DNA of 64,000 nucleotides from Elymus sibiricus (Eukaryota; Streptophyta; Magnoliopsida; Poales; Poaceae). Made by a program: the position numbers and the translations under genes. Numbering within the stretch: the first letter of the stretch is position 1; every line of letters starts with the position of its first letter. Positions 26,501-36,179 of the stretch are shown here, one piece after another. The stretch is taken from contig CM077668.1 of assembly GCA_039707655.1 (NCBI GenBank), forward strand, positions 403,230,130-403,294,129, read 5' to 3'. The notes beneath the pieces were generated by a model. That model was not told the origin of the DNA, ran no database searches, and saw only the letters and a program-made list of their open reading frames with translations.

Positions 26501-27572
26501 GAGAGAGAAGGAGAAGGCGAGGGCAGGGAGGCGAGGCGGCTGGCCTGGGTCAACACCAGCGGCGGCGGAGTCGCCGGAGAGGCGCGGCGGCGGGGTGCGA
26601 GCGGTGGCGGAGCAGTCAGCGGCGGGGAGCGGCGCGGGAGGCGCAACGGCGCGGAGTCGGGGCCGAGCGGGAGCTCGGGGACGAGCGCGTCCTCGGGCGC
26701 GCGACGGCGGGGCGGACCGGGCCCCGATGGGATTCCCAGGGCCCGATCTGGGTCCTGGCGGGCCCTGCGGGAGGTGGAGGGAGACAGGGGACACATGGCG
26801 CCCTGGGAGCGGCTGGGGGTGGCTGCGCAGGCGGCGGCGGCCAACGGCGGCGCGCCAAGTGGCGATGGGAGGTTGGAGCGGCGCGGAAAAGGAGGGGAGA
26901 AGGTGGCTGGCGGCGGCGGGGATCTCGAGGAGGAGGCTAGAGGTAGGTGGAGGGGGTTAGGGTTCCAAAATTGGAAGTGGAAGGTGTTTAAATAGGCAGG
27001 GGGTCTAGGGTTAGGTGTTTTGGGGGGTTTGAGGGTGTTTTCGGACCCTCCGATGGTCATCGGACGGCTCCGGAGCAGAGGGGGGGGGGTGCTAGGTGGG
27101 TTAGTGGGCTGGTTGTGGCTGTGTAGATGGGCTAGGTCCAAGAGAGAGGAGAAATGCGGCCCGGCATGGGTTTTCGGAAACCGAAAACGTCCGACGTTTT
27201 GTCCGGCTATAGTGCCGCTATAGTTAACCGTTGGGGCATCAAATGACCTCCGATTGGGACGACACTTGGCAGGCGGTCTATCTACGCTATAACGAGACTG
27301 CACGCCAACTTTCAACCCATTCTGAGAACATTTTTATGCCACTTATAAAATAATGTTTTGGAGGTGCCGCAGGCGCGTGCGAGTGTGTCGGGACTCCGAA
27401 CGGAGAACGGAAAGAACGGCGAGACTGACAACTACGAACGGATGCAAGTTTTGAAAAACATGCGGATGAAATGCACATGACGACATGGCAAAGTGCGACA
27501 CGCAAGCAAAAGACATGGCAATGACTGCGAATAACTGGAAGACATCTGGCACATCGGTCTCGGGGCGTCACA
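23600..27572 (-). repeat. LARD 5' LTR (complete, 3973 bp)
   Basis: In element sense it starts TGTGACGCCCC at 27572 and ends GGGAGTGACA at 23600, next to the primer site. Unusually long for an LTR. The right flank TACAT is the expected target duplication; its partner is outside the window. GC-rich at 26090-26940, AT-rich elsewhere; no gene content is supported. Confidence 0.9.
26984..26997 (-). promoter_or_regulatory. LARD LTR TATA-like box
   Basis: Minus strand CCTATTTAAACACC, conserved in the left LTR copy at 19324-19337. It lies just before the GC-rich block, as expected for a promoter and leader. Confidence 0.45.
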
Positions 27573-27584
27573 TACATACATGTT

Positions 27585-27672
27585 GATTGGACCATACTTC
27601 AACATCATGTTCAACAGGAACCTCCATTTGACCCTGTCATAGGCTTTGCTTATGTCAAGCTTGAGTGTTGCA
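27585..27672 (-). pseudogene. LINE reverse transcriptase scrap
   Basis: The minus strand encodes LKLDISKAYDRVKWRFL followed by MMLKYG. This is the conserved RT segment of plant L1-type LINEs (usually LKLDMSKAYDRVEW). Only about 88 bp remain, directly beside the LARD LTR. Confidence 0.85.
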
Positions 27673-28136
27673 TAGCTTTGTAAGAGTGTTGATTAGATTA
27701 GATCATGTTGAGAGGATACATTCATGTTGATTGGACCATACTCCCTCCTACTAGTATGAAACAAAGCAGTTCAGTAGTCTATCATGTCATTATAAATTCT
27801 TCACCGTGGACTATAGATGCCTTAAATCTGTTTCACAATCTTCAGCAAAAATCCCCGGACTCACACCTTCTAAGCGGTGACAAGTGGTGCACTGCATGTG
27901 TGCCACTTGTCGCAACCGAGAGTTTCCCTTTTTTTCTTGGTAGATTCTGTTTCTCAAAATGTTTTATCTCTTGAACCGTGCATCCAAATCATTAACCGTT
28001 CTAACCTTTGGATTTCACGCGTCAAGGTCTTCGAAACTAGATCCAATATTAATAGGTTTCGACATAATTTTTCCACGAAAAAACCGAAAGAAAAAATAGA
28101 ACTGAAAGCACTTTTTTATCCCTTTTCCCCATATCC
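27673..28136. other. No gene recognised; short 20-bp repeat
   Basis: Unassigned DNA. CATGTTGATTGGACCATACT at about 27722-27741 repeats the same string at 27579-27598, bracketing the LINE scrap. The part after 27960 begins the degenerate repeat described next. Confidence 0.5.
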
Positions 28137-28480
28137 GAGAGGCACAACCATGCTTCTTGCCAAAACAAATTTGTGCCTCCACAAGAACCAAATTTAGGCT
28201 TCTCGTCGAAGTGAAATAAAAACTTTTTTCAAGAGGCACAACTGTGCTTCTCGTAAAAGTAAATCTGTGCTTATCATGAAAGAAAAAAAAAACACATTCT
28301 TTTCTTTCCAGGAGGCATAGCCGTGTCTCTAACATAAACAAATCTGTGCTTCCAAGAGAAGCAAATCCGTGCTTCTTGTGGAAGAAAAAAAAAGGTTTTT
28401 TTTTTCCTTTTCAAGAGGCACATTTATGGTTCTCGCGGAAGCAACTATGTGCCTCCACGAGAAGCAAATCTGTTTTCACA
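28137..28480. repeat. Degenerate tandem repeat (AGAGGCAC / GTGCTTCTC units)
   Basis: Irregular units alternate AGAGGCACAACTGTGCTTCTCG, AAGCAAATCTGTGCTTCC and poly-A or poly-T tracts roughly every 60-100 bp. Similar repeats are common in grass DNA elements, but no terminal repeats or target duplication were found here. Confidence 0.65.
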
Positions 28481-28935
28481 TGGAAACACACACAAAAATT
28501 CACCGCGATATTTTTTATTTAAAACCTAGAAAAACCGGGCAAAACCGAAAACTAAAAAAAAAATGGAGAAAAAAACGTATAAAACTCAAAGGCCCCATAC
28601 AAAAAAAAAACCTTGAGGCAGCGCACAACATGCTACACGTGGCGGTGGCTGGATGCACATCTTGCGTGCTCTCAGCCCATCAAAGTGACCCTTGATTACT
28701 TGCTCCCGGAAAATTCTTTTTTCTTTGAGAAATAGAAAAAATCTGTTGGACTGAAAAGTTCACGGTTCTGGGCTAAAGCCCAGCCCGTTTCATCCATCCA
28801 TACGGCACGATCCTGGCTGGGGTCATGCGTTTCTCATTAAAAAAATTGGGGCTCATTTCCATTCCTATCCCCACGAGAAACCCCAACTCCCCTCCGCCGC
28901 CGCTACCACCACCAGCCAGCCAGGATCCGGCGACC
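28481..28935 (+). promoter_or_regulatory. 5' flank and probable leader of F-box gene
   Basis: Region upstream of the chosen ATG. It has GCCCA-type motifs at 28771-28787 (GGGCTAAAGCCCAGCCC) and no clear TATA box. An in-frame ATG at 28825 exists, but the sequence from it encodes a Pro-rich stretch unlike F-box proteins and is better read as leader. Confidence 0.35.
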
Positions 28936-29901
28936 ATGGCGGAGGCCGCGATAGCAGGGGCGGACCCTCTCCTCAGAGATCTGCCAGATGAGATCGTGAT
29001 CTGGGAGATCCTCGTCCGCCTCGACCCCAAATCCCTCCTCCGCTGCCGCGCCGTCCGCCGCGCCTGGCGCCGCGCCACCTCCACTCGCCGCTTCCTCCTC
29101 GCCCACCACACCTGCCAGCCCGCCCTCCCCATAGCTACCGGCGACGATGAAGGCGACATCGACTTCTACCGAAGCATCCTCACCTTCGACCACCGGGCCG
29201 CCGACGCCCAGCTCCAACACGTCACCCGGCTTGACAACCCGTTCTCTCGTCTGGAGGCCTCCTGCGACGGCCTCCTCCTCTTCCGTTTCCTTGACCTGGA
29301 CGACGCCTACTTCTGCATCTATAACCCAGCCACTCGCCAGTGCGCTCGCCTGCAAATCCCCTCTGACTTCATTGTCTACGGAATGTACCCGCACCAGCCT
29401 TCCGGCGAGTACAGAATTCTGTTGTACGACGAATATCCGGGAATCCATCATGATGCCTGCTACATCTTCGCAGTGGGCTCTGTCCAGCCTCCGAGGAACA
29501 TCAGGTGGCAGTCAGAGGCGGGGGATGCGTGTTACGGCAAAGGGGAAGCTGTCCTGTTACGTGGCAACCTGCATTGGTCAGTAGATCCGGTTGTGGTTTT
29601 TGATACAACAGCTGAGTCGTTCCGTGTGATGCGTGCTCCAGCGGCTCCATTCGTCCCTTTCTACAATCACCTGTTTGAGATGAATGGTGTGCTTGGCATG
29701 TACAGCTATGGTGATGCTGCGACTACCATCGATATCTGGGTGTTGCCCGATTATGAAAGCGAAGTCTGGACCTTAAAGTGCAAGATTGATTTGCCAGTTA
29801 CTGAGATCGAGGGGCTGTGTGGAAACTATGAAGGCTCTAGGTACATGGTGGTCTTGCCTGGAAATGGTGAGTTGTTCGTGCTGGGCAGATTTGGCGAGTA
29901 G
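28936..29901 (+). CDS. F-box / F-box-associated domain protein (frame truncated by TAG)
   Basis: F-box proteins are the substrate-binding subunits of SCF ubiquitin ligases, joining targets to SKP1. The start at 28936 is in good context (GCGACCATGGCG) and puts the F-box at residues 12-56: DLPDEIVIWEILVRLDP, LLRCRAVRRAW. The rest resembles an F-box-associated beta-propeller-like region (CDGLLLFRF, YNPATRQCARL, VVVFDTTAESFRVMRAP, DIWVLPDYESEVW). The frame reaches TAG at 29899-29901 after 321 codons. The in-window paralog continues LLQVEVDSK at this point, and here the same frame continues LLQVDMAGRL beyond the TAG, so the stop is probably a loss of about 50 residues. Single exon, GC-rich at the third codon position, unlike the surrounding transposons. 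Substrate unknown. It may still be expressed. Confidence 0.82.
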   Translation: MAEAAIAGADPLLRDLPDEIVIWEILVRLDPKSLLRCRAVRRAWRRATSTRRFLLAHHTCQPALPIATGDDEGDIDFYRSILTFDHRAADAQLQHVTRLDNPFSRLEASCDGLLLFRFLDLDDAYFCIYNPATRQCARLQIPSDFIVYGMYPHQPSGEYRILLYDEYPGIHHDACYIFAVGSVQPPRNIRWQSEAGDACYGKGEAVLLRGNLHWSVDPVVVFDTTAESFRVMRAPAAPFVPFYNHLFEMNGVLGMYSYGDAATTIDIWVLPDYESEVWTLKCKIDLPVTEIEGLCGNYEGSRYMVVLPGNGELFVLGRFGE

Positions 29902-30054
29902 CTACTTCAGGTTGACATGGCTGGCAGGTTGGTTGCCACTTTCCATTGCAAGGACGTGTCTACTACACAATTGAAGCTCAAGCAAACTCTCATTCCACAT
30001 CCTTTCTTTCCAACACAAGGTGGTAAGGTTGTGAATGCTCCATCCTTAATCTGA
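29902..30054 (+). pseudogene. Conserved F-box C-terminus beyond in-frame TAG
   Basis: Fifty codons in the same frame after the TAG, ending with TGA at 30052-30054. It reads LLQVDMAGRLVATFH and later LKLKQTLIPHPFFP, closely matching the paralog (LLQVEVDSKLVTTFH, LQLKQSLVPHAFFP). It was coding before the nonsense change, or is reached by readthrough. Confidence 0.7.
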
Positions 30055-30494
30055 AGACTGTTGAGTGTGCCGGTGCTTCTAAATGCCTAGATGTTTGCAT
30101 CTTCATGAGCTGCAGTATGCATGTACTGGATCCTCTATGAGTTGACTAGCTTCTTTGTTGAAGCATGCAAAATTATGATCAAGTAGCTCTCGCTGTTATC
30201 TGGTCGAATGCAATCTATGTTTGTTTTGACACCCTTCCATCTTGAAGGATGTGACTGCTGTGCATGTTTATTCTAAAATTATCAAGTCATTTCCATGTAC
30301 ATTTCAACTAGTATGTGCTAACTATTCTGCGTGATGTTTCTATTTTCTTGAACCCAAGAATTACTTTGCTATCTTATCTAGTGATCTTCTTAATACTTGC
30401 TAACTTAGCAATCTACCTGCCTTATGTCTATTTCTTGAACTGAAGAACTGGCTTTCCTAGCAGGTCTTTTTTTCAGAGAGATTATCCGTGGTGT
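30055..30494 (+). other. 3' flank of F-box gene, shared with second copy
   Basis: AT-rich non-coding DNA. It resembles the reverse complement of 62400-62813 downstream of the second F-box copy (for example ATGAGCTGCAGTATG and TCTATTTTCTTGAAC in both), so it belongs to the ancestral duplicated block. Confidence 0.7.
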
Positions 30495-32015
30495 TCTCCA
30501 TACTGTATACTTAATGTTTAGCAACCTACATGTGTTACTTGTTTCTAAGTTCAGCCGACGAATAAATGTGGCAGTTTTTTTTTACCAGAAATAAATGTGG
30601 CAGTTGACCCTCATAATTTGTTCACTTGTGAGAACACTACTAGTAAATTGAATAAATGATTGCATTATGTACTCAACTTATCAGTGAAATGTTTTGTTAT
30701 TATTCATTGTTCTTCATGAATCCATTTGAAAGGATTATATGTTCTTTCACAATTCCTTCCTTCTGGTCCATTGTTTGGAATTTTCTCCATTATTCACATT
30801 AGCTGCTAACCATTTAAGGAAATAATGCTTCCTCTGCTAGCTTCTTTGTTGACGTATACAAAGTTATGCTCAGGAACTGTTACATGGCTGTATTAAAATT
30901 ATTTTTTCTTTGGATATCATTTTGAGGCAAAGTAGCTACTGTGCATGCTGATGCTAAAATTACCAAGTCATTTGGTTGGTCTTTGAAGTATTTGCCAATC
31001 AATATGTCTCATGTCTCTGTTTTACTTAACTGAATTGACCTGGCCTTTTATTGTGGTTTTCTTCTACTTTGGAGATGATCCAGTGATCTTAATAAGTTAC
31101 TATTTGCAAAGATACATTAGTTTGCTGGTCCTAACTTTTGTTGTAGCTGCCGATGAAATTAAGGCAGAGTATCCTCTTTGTTGACCAGCAAGTTGCATCT
31201 GGTTAGGTGTTGAAATGTTTTGCCTCTTTCTGTTGCGTATTTGGATACTGTATACTTTATATTTAGCAATCTACATGTGTTACCTATTTCTAAGTTTACC
31301 TGACGAATAAATGTGGTTGTTTTGAACGGAAATAAATGTGGCAATTGATCCTCATAATTAGTTCACTTGCGAGAACACTACTCGTAAATTGAATACATAA
31401 TTGCATTGTGTATTCAACTTATCAGTGAAATGTTTTGTTATTATTCACTCTTCTTCATGAATCCATTTGAAATTATTGAATTTTTCTGTCATAATTCGTT
31501 CTTTCTGGTCCATTGTTTGGAATTAGCTCCATTATTTCACATTAGCTGTTAACCATTTTAAGGAAATAATGCTTCATCTGGTTCCATTTTAAGTAATAGG
31601 TATTACAAACCCACTAGCTTCTTTGTTGACGTATACAAAGTTATCGTCAGGAACTGTTAGATCGCTGCATGAAAATTATTGTTTTGAGCCGAAATGGCTA
31701 CCGTGCATGGTGATGCTAAAGTTACAAAGTCATTTTGGTCAGTCGTTGAAGTATTTGGATGCCAATTAATCTGTCCCATGTCTCTGTTTTTCTTATTAAC
31801 TGAAACATGGCTTTTTATCGTGGTTCTCTTTTTCTTTGAAGATGATCCAGTAATCTTAATAAGTTACTATTGGCAAAGATACATTAGTTTATTGGTCTAA
31901 ACTTTTGATGTAGTTGTTAATGAAATTAATGTGGATTATCCTCTTTGTTGACCAGCAAGCTGCACAAGATTTTTAGTCATGAATCCATTGCTTCTGGTTA
32001 GGTGTTGAAATGTTT
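30495..32015. repeat. Tandem duplication of about 745 bp in F-box 3' flank
   Basis: Copy 1 (about 30495-31225) and copy 2 (about 31240-32015) share long strings in the same order: TACTGTATACTT, CAATTTATTGATTC-type AT blocks, CTTCTTTGTTGACGTATACA, GATGATCCAGT, CTCTTTGTTGACCAGCAAG. By eye about 80-85 percent identical with small indels. No coding potential. Confidence 0.8.
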
Positions 32016-32464
32016 GCTATAGTTCCGCCTTTATGTTGCATCGTTGGGAATTTTCTCTGCCATTTCTCCTTAGCTGCTAACTGTTTAAAGGAACTGATGC
32101 TTCATTATAACTAAAACCTGCGCTGATAGGCCGAAGAAAGGTTTGTCAGGTCATGTTCATTTTTCTCTGTTGGTGCTGTCCACTAAGGCAAGTTTTCTAC
32201 TTGTCTTGTCTCAAGCAGATGACAACACTAGGCATCATCTGGCAGTGCAGCTGTAAAGACAATTTGAAAGCTCCCTCTCATCAGTTGTATTATTCCATTG
32301 AAAGATGACTCGTCGTTTGGTACTGCATGTGTATTATTTGCCAGTACAGGGGCAGTTGTCAGCTGCTCAAATTTAGGCTACTCTCTTTGTTTCTTGAAAA
32401 TTTAGGCTACTCAACGGCCAATTTTATGCCGCATTAGCCGTTGGGAGTGCCTGGTTACGTAGTA

Positions 32465-32586
32465 TTACCTCCGTCCCAAAAAGCTTGTCTTAGATTTGTC
32501 TTGATACGGATGCATCTAACATTAAAACGTGTCTAGATATATCCGTATCTGGACAAATGTGGACAAGCTTTTTGGGACAGAGGGAC
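32465..32586. mobile_element. Stowaway MITE (Athos-like)
   Basis: About 122 bp with inverted ends CCTCCGTCCCAAAAAGCTTG and its near-complement at the right, flanked by TA on each side (32463-32464, 32587-32588). Stowaway MITEs are non-autonomous Tc1/Mariner elements that duplicate TA. Confidence 0.88.
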
Positions 32587-32588
32587 TA

Positions 32589-33071
32589 TAAGTTATGCAT
32601 CCAGGTTATTAATGTTCTCCGATGTGTCCAGGACATGAAGCTTGCCATTGAAAAAGTCGCTTCGCCGTCCTGTACTTCATTTTGTGCTCTTGGGGTGCAG
32701 TGTTGTAGTTCTACCAGAGCTAAGCTGACACTGGGTAGTAGCGTCTTAGAGATTCCACAGCTGCTGTGTGTTGATCCCGTGGTGAGCTAAGATTGGCATT
32801 ATTGATTGTTTGAGAAGGAAATTAAGTACAAATTTGTCAGATATTCTGGATCGGCACAGGGGTTTGGATAGGTGGCGCTCTGTCATAATGAACCACAGTA
32901 GTTTATTTTTGGATGAATTAATGATCTACTACTATATTTAGACGTGAATCTGAAGGTGGCGTGTGGTTGTGCATATAGCAAGCAGGAGTGGCATCCATTG
33001 AAATGTATGTTTGAGCAGAGCAAGCACCATGCATGACACTGTCCGCATCGCCGCTTCATGTTTTCCTGGAT
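32589..33071. other. No gene recognised
   Basis: Mixed-composition DNA between the MITE and the Mutator-like element. Open frames at 32557-32790 (+) and 32883-33269 (-) have no recognisable motif and overlap transposon ends. Confidence 0.5.
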
Positions 33072-33080
33072 TAATAGATA

Positions 33081-33374
33081 GAGGCAAATACACTGGCAGT
33101 ACATCAAGTTGCATAAGATGATCACATTGATGTTTAAATTTGAAAAATACATGAAACTGATGCTTAAACTTGTCTTGTGGTGCAAATATGGTGCAACTTT
33201 CATTTGTAGCCGTAGAGGAAAGCTACATGGCGTGCCACCTGGCCCACGGTCAGTGACTGAGCATCGCATTTTTGTGAAAACCCCACTGAATTGGTACTAA
33301 ATTTGGAAGAAAAAAAAAAGCCCAGAACGGTGGGATCCCACATGTCAGTACACAGTACAAAGTCCTTTAAAAAA
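33081..33374. repeat. Mutator-like left inverted arm, outer part
   Basis: Pairs with the reverse complement of about 36390-36685. Shared strings include GAAAAATACATGAAACTGATG, CATTTTTGTGAAAA and AGCCGTAGA. About 80 percent identity by eye. The inner part of the same arm resumes at 35328. Confidence 0.85.
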
Positions 33375-33624
33375 GACCAGTACTCTGCGAATTTGGGCCG
33401 GTCTGCTGCCGAGCGTTGGATCTGCAAACGCGAACGTGCGAGATTGTCGCGACCAAGTCATCTTCTTCCTTCCGCGCACGCGCAAAACAGAAAAAAAAGG
33501 ATCTCCGCTGGCTAGCCTCTTCGTGCTCGCCCTTGGCTGCCGCGTCGCAGCTCGCCGGGGCCGCTCACCGTATGCAGCTCCGCCGGGCCGGTCAAAAAGG
33601 AAAGGGCAGTGATAGGCGCCGGCG

Positions 33625-33648
33625 GACCGGCCCAAATTTGGGCCGGTC
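33625..33648. repeat. Perfect 24-bp palindrome
   Basis: GACCGGCCCAAA followed immediately by its exact complement TTTGGGCCGGTC. The right half-site (AATTTGGGCCGGTC) also occurs at 33389-33402, so the 220 bp between are bounded by inverted copies. Confidence 0.85.
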
Positions 33649-34079
33649 GTGCCCTACCCATTCGATTATTTTGCTCCCAGCCGTTCAGATCTGACCTTCC
33701 TTCGTCCCTAACCTCCTGCCTCCACACAATGCACCCAGGTGAAGCCCGCAGTCGCCGCGCACCACATCTCCTCTATGGGGCGGGCTGCTCCTTCACGAGA
33801 CGCGGCGGCCGCGTTCGTCGACGTCGTCGGCCTTGGCAGCACCAGCGATGCTGTCAACTTGCCGTCCCTGTCTCATGGCTGCCGGGATTGCAGCAGGACC
33901 GCCCCTGTGTGCCGACTTCTGCTGTCGACGACTGTAACTCGAAATGTGGCCGGTTCCAGGCTTCCAGCACACGGTCGCCATGGTTGTAGCAAAAATCTCT
34001 CGTGTCACCGGCTCCGGCTCGCCGCCGACAAGCACCGCCATGATCCAGCAAAATAACTCCATAGCGAAACCCCAAAAAA

Positions 34080-34255
34080 GTAAGTTGAAACAGAAACATT
34101 AGTCGATTCCAGCTAAAAATAACACCGGTTGCAGCAAAAATAGTCAGGATCAGTAGAAAATTTCAGTAGCAAAATCTCCAAATGGTCAGTTGAAGCAAAA
34201 CATTTTCCGGTTCCAGCTAAATATAACACCGGTTGCAATAAAAAAGGCCACAACA
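34080..34255. repeat. Two-copy ~108-bp repeat with GGTTCCAGC / GGTTGCA words
   Basis: The block AGTTGAAACAGAAACATT through ACACCGGTTGCAGC recurs about 108 bp later with changes, and related GGTTCCAGCA words continue to about 34440. No function assigned. Confidence 0.6.
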
Positions 34256-34916
34256 ACAGCCTTCAAAGAAAAAAGATTGTACTAGCAAAGAAACTAGTTG
34301 GTTCCAGCAAAACATAATGTTGGTTCCAGCACTCACCGCAGTCACTGCGGTCAGTTCGAAAAAAAGATGTTGCAAACAGTGAGACGATGTGCTGGAACCG
34401 GCACTCACGTTTGCTGGAACCGACCATGGTGACTGCGGTGACCGGCGAGCCTTGTTGCTCCGCCGACGGGGGGTTGCAGCTTCTCCGCGCCGAGGTTGCA
34501 GCTTCTGTCATCAGGGGTCCTAACATCCCACCGCACCGAGAATGAGCGGTGTTGCCGGCTGCAGCTCACCACGATGAGGATGTATGGCGTCGGCCTTGAA
34601 GCTCCCGCCCTCGCCGGCTGCAGCCCCCCACGACGAGGTTGCAGCTTCTAGCTCGGTTGTCCGGCATGTTGACACGCCAGTTGCTACAACGACAGGCGGC
34701 TTCGGCTCCACGACGAGGCGACGATGGAGGGAAGAGGAGGAGGAGGCGACCATGGCGTCAATGGCGGAGAGTGCCACCCCCTGCGCTACGCAGCTTCCCC
34801 GCACCTGACTCGGGCTCGTGGTGTCTCCAAGGGAGTCCGCTCCTCCATCCCCTTGTGCACCGATGGCCCTTTGAGATGGAGAGGTGAGCAGCCACGACGG
34901 GATGGGAAGTTCCATG

Positions 34917-35111
34917 CAGTGGCGGAGACAGGGGGACCAGCAGGGGCCCTGGCCCCCCTAACATCTGGATTTTGCTGCTAATATGCTATGAACAGTGGCA
35001 TAATCAGTAATCTTTTGCTGCTGAAAATCTTTTTTCCTGTAGTTTGGCCCTCCCTAACTTGTTTTAGCAGCACTTGGTCCCCCTAATACATATTTCCTGG
35101 CTCCGCCACTG
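34917..35111. mobile_element. hAT-type MITE 1 (195 bp)
   Basis: Ends CAGTGGCGGAG and CTCCGCCACTG (inverted) with a perfect 8-bp target duplication GTTCCATG (34909-34916 and 35112-35119), diagnostic of hAT elements. Too short to encode a transposase. Removing it rejoins the surrounding sequence. Confidence 0.95.
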
Positions 35112-35273
35112 GTTCCATGGCAGGAGGTGGAAGACACAGAAAAAAGGATAGACATGAAGGAGTGCCGCTTGAGGAGAAAATGTGTGGACGAAAAGTAGCC
35201 AATCGTGTGAACAAATAAGGAAGAGAGCTTTGAGCGATGCGTGGGCCCGTTTTTGCGTGTCACGCGTGCAGGC

Positions 35274-35301
35274 GACCGGCCGAAGCTTCGGCCGGCCTGC
35301 C
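35274..35301. repeat. GC-rich palindrome near insertion end
   Basis: CGGCCGAAGCTTCGGCCG is a perfect 18-bp palindrome with further pairing of flanking GCAGGC and GCCTGC. It lies 16-40 bp before the right end of the 1.94-kb insertion. Confidence 0.7.
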
Positions 35302-36179
35302 GGCTACAAACATTTACCTTTAAAAAATGGTACACGCTAGAAATTGAACCGCCGACCTCCTGAGAGATTTCTGCCTACAGCGCTAGCCAATGTGCTAGAA
35401 AATGTATTTTATTTAAACAAGATACAAAGTACTTTTTTTTGAGACAAAGATACAAAGTACTTAATCTATTATCACAGAACACCATTCTGGCCCTTAAAGG
35501 ACCGGTGTCAGTGCGGCCCATTTTCGATATGTTAGATTTTTTATTACTTTATTTGTAGGAATCTGTGAAAATATATAAATTATCATAGCAATAATAAAAA
35601 TAAGTTAGAATATCCGAGTAATATATTTATATACATACTAATTAAATAAATTACTTTAAAAATGATCACTCAACTTTTAAAACTATTCATGTATAATTTA
35701 AAAATATACATATAAATAATTAATATTCCCTCCATTTCATATTAGTTGTCACTGATTTAGTACTACTAATCAACGCCAACTAGTACGGAATGGAGGGAGT
35801 ATTAATCAAGTACATTTTTATAAAGGTGTTCACGTATTCAGTAAAAATATTAACATTTTTTAAAAGTTTTGTATATTTAAATAAATTTTCATATAGTTTT
35901 AAAAACGCTCGTGTGTTCAATCAAATATATTCATGTACAATATGTGTTCATGCTTCAAGACAATATTGTTGTTGTTTCAAAAAGTGTTCACATGTTTTAA
36001 CAAAGTTTGTGTATTTGCCAAAAAATATTTTTTAACCAAAATAAATATAGAAAGATGCAAGGAAAATAAATACGAGCCTTGTTGTGCCCGGATAGTAGTT
36101 CCTCAAATCATATATATTATTGTAGTTATATGAATATTTTCAAAAATAATACGTGAATATTGTTAACTATGATTAGATT

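Larger units (their letters stand above)
18726..27572 (-). mobile_element. LARD-like retrotransposon with 4-kb LTRs and no protein genes
   Basis: Two copies of one LTR flank an internal domain of 3689 bp. The right LTR is complete (23600-27572, 3973 bp). The left LTR is interrupted by the Athila element, leaving its last 1185 bp in the window. The minus strand begins TGTGACGCCCCGAGACC, has a perfect tRNA-iMet primer site (23584-23595) and a polypurine tract (19911-19924). No gag, protease, RT or integrase is visible. LTRs of about 4 kb with a conserved 3.5-kb non-coding interior describe the large retrotransposon derivatives of Triticeae (for example Sukkula). Mobility would depend on proteins from an autonomous Gypsy partner. 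Confidence 0.88.
33375..35316. mobile_element. 1.94-kb GC-rich insertion of unknown class
   Basis: Flanked by an identical 11-bp direct repeat CCTTTAAAAAA (33364-33374 and 35317-35327). It interrupts the inverted arm of the Mutator-like element, whose right arm shows the uninterrupted order. No clear terminal inverted repeat, polyA tail or protein domain was found. It contains Pro/Arg-rich open frames (for example 33609-33989), tandem repeats of GGTTCCAGC/GGTTGCAGC words, two palindromes and a hAT MITE. A captured-gene Mutator element or a decayed retroposon are both possible. Confidence 0.6.

Noticed and set aside
26497..27315. 272-codon minus-strand frame and its plus-strand partners
   Set aside because: Same LTR segment as above; no domain, low-complexity Pro/Arg composition.
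28903..29451. 182-codon antisense frame within the F-box gene
   Set aside because: GC-rich mirror of a real coding frame without any motif.
32557..32790. 77-codon open frame downstream of the F-box gene
   Set aside because: Starts inside a Stowaway MITE and has no motif or homology I can see.
33375..35316. Helitron (hairpin near the right end)
   Set aside because: Ends CTAC rather than CTRR, does not start TC, and is flanked by an 11-bp direct repeat; Helitrons make none.
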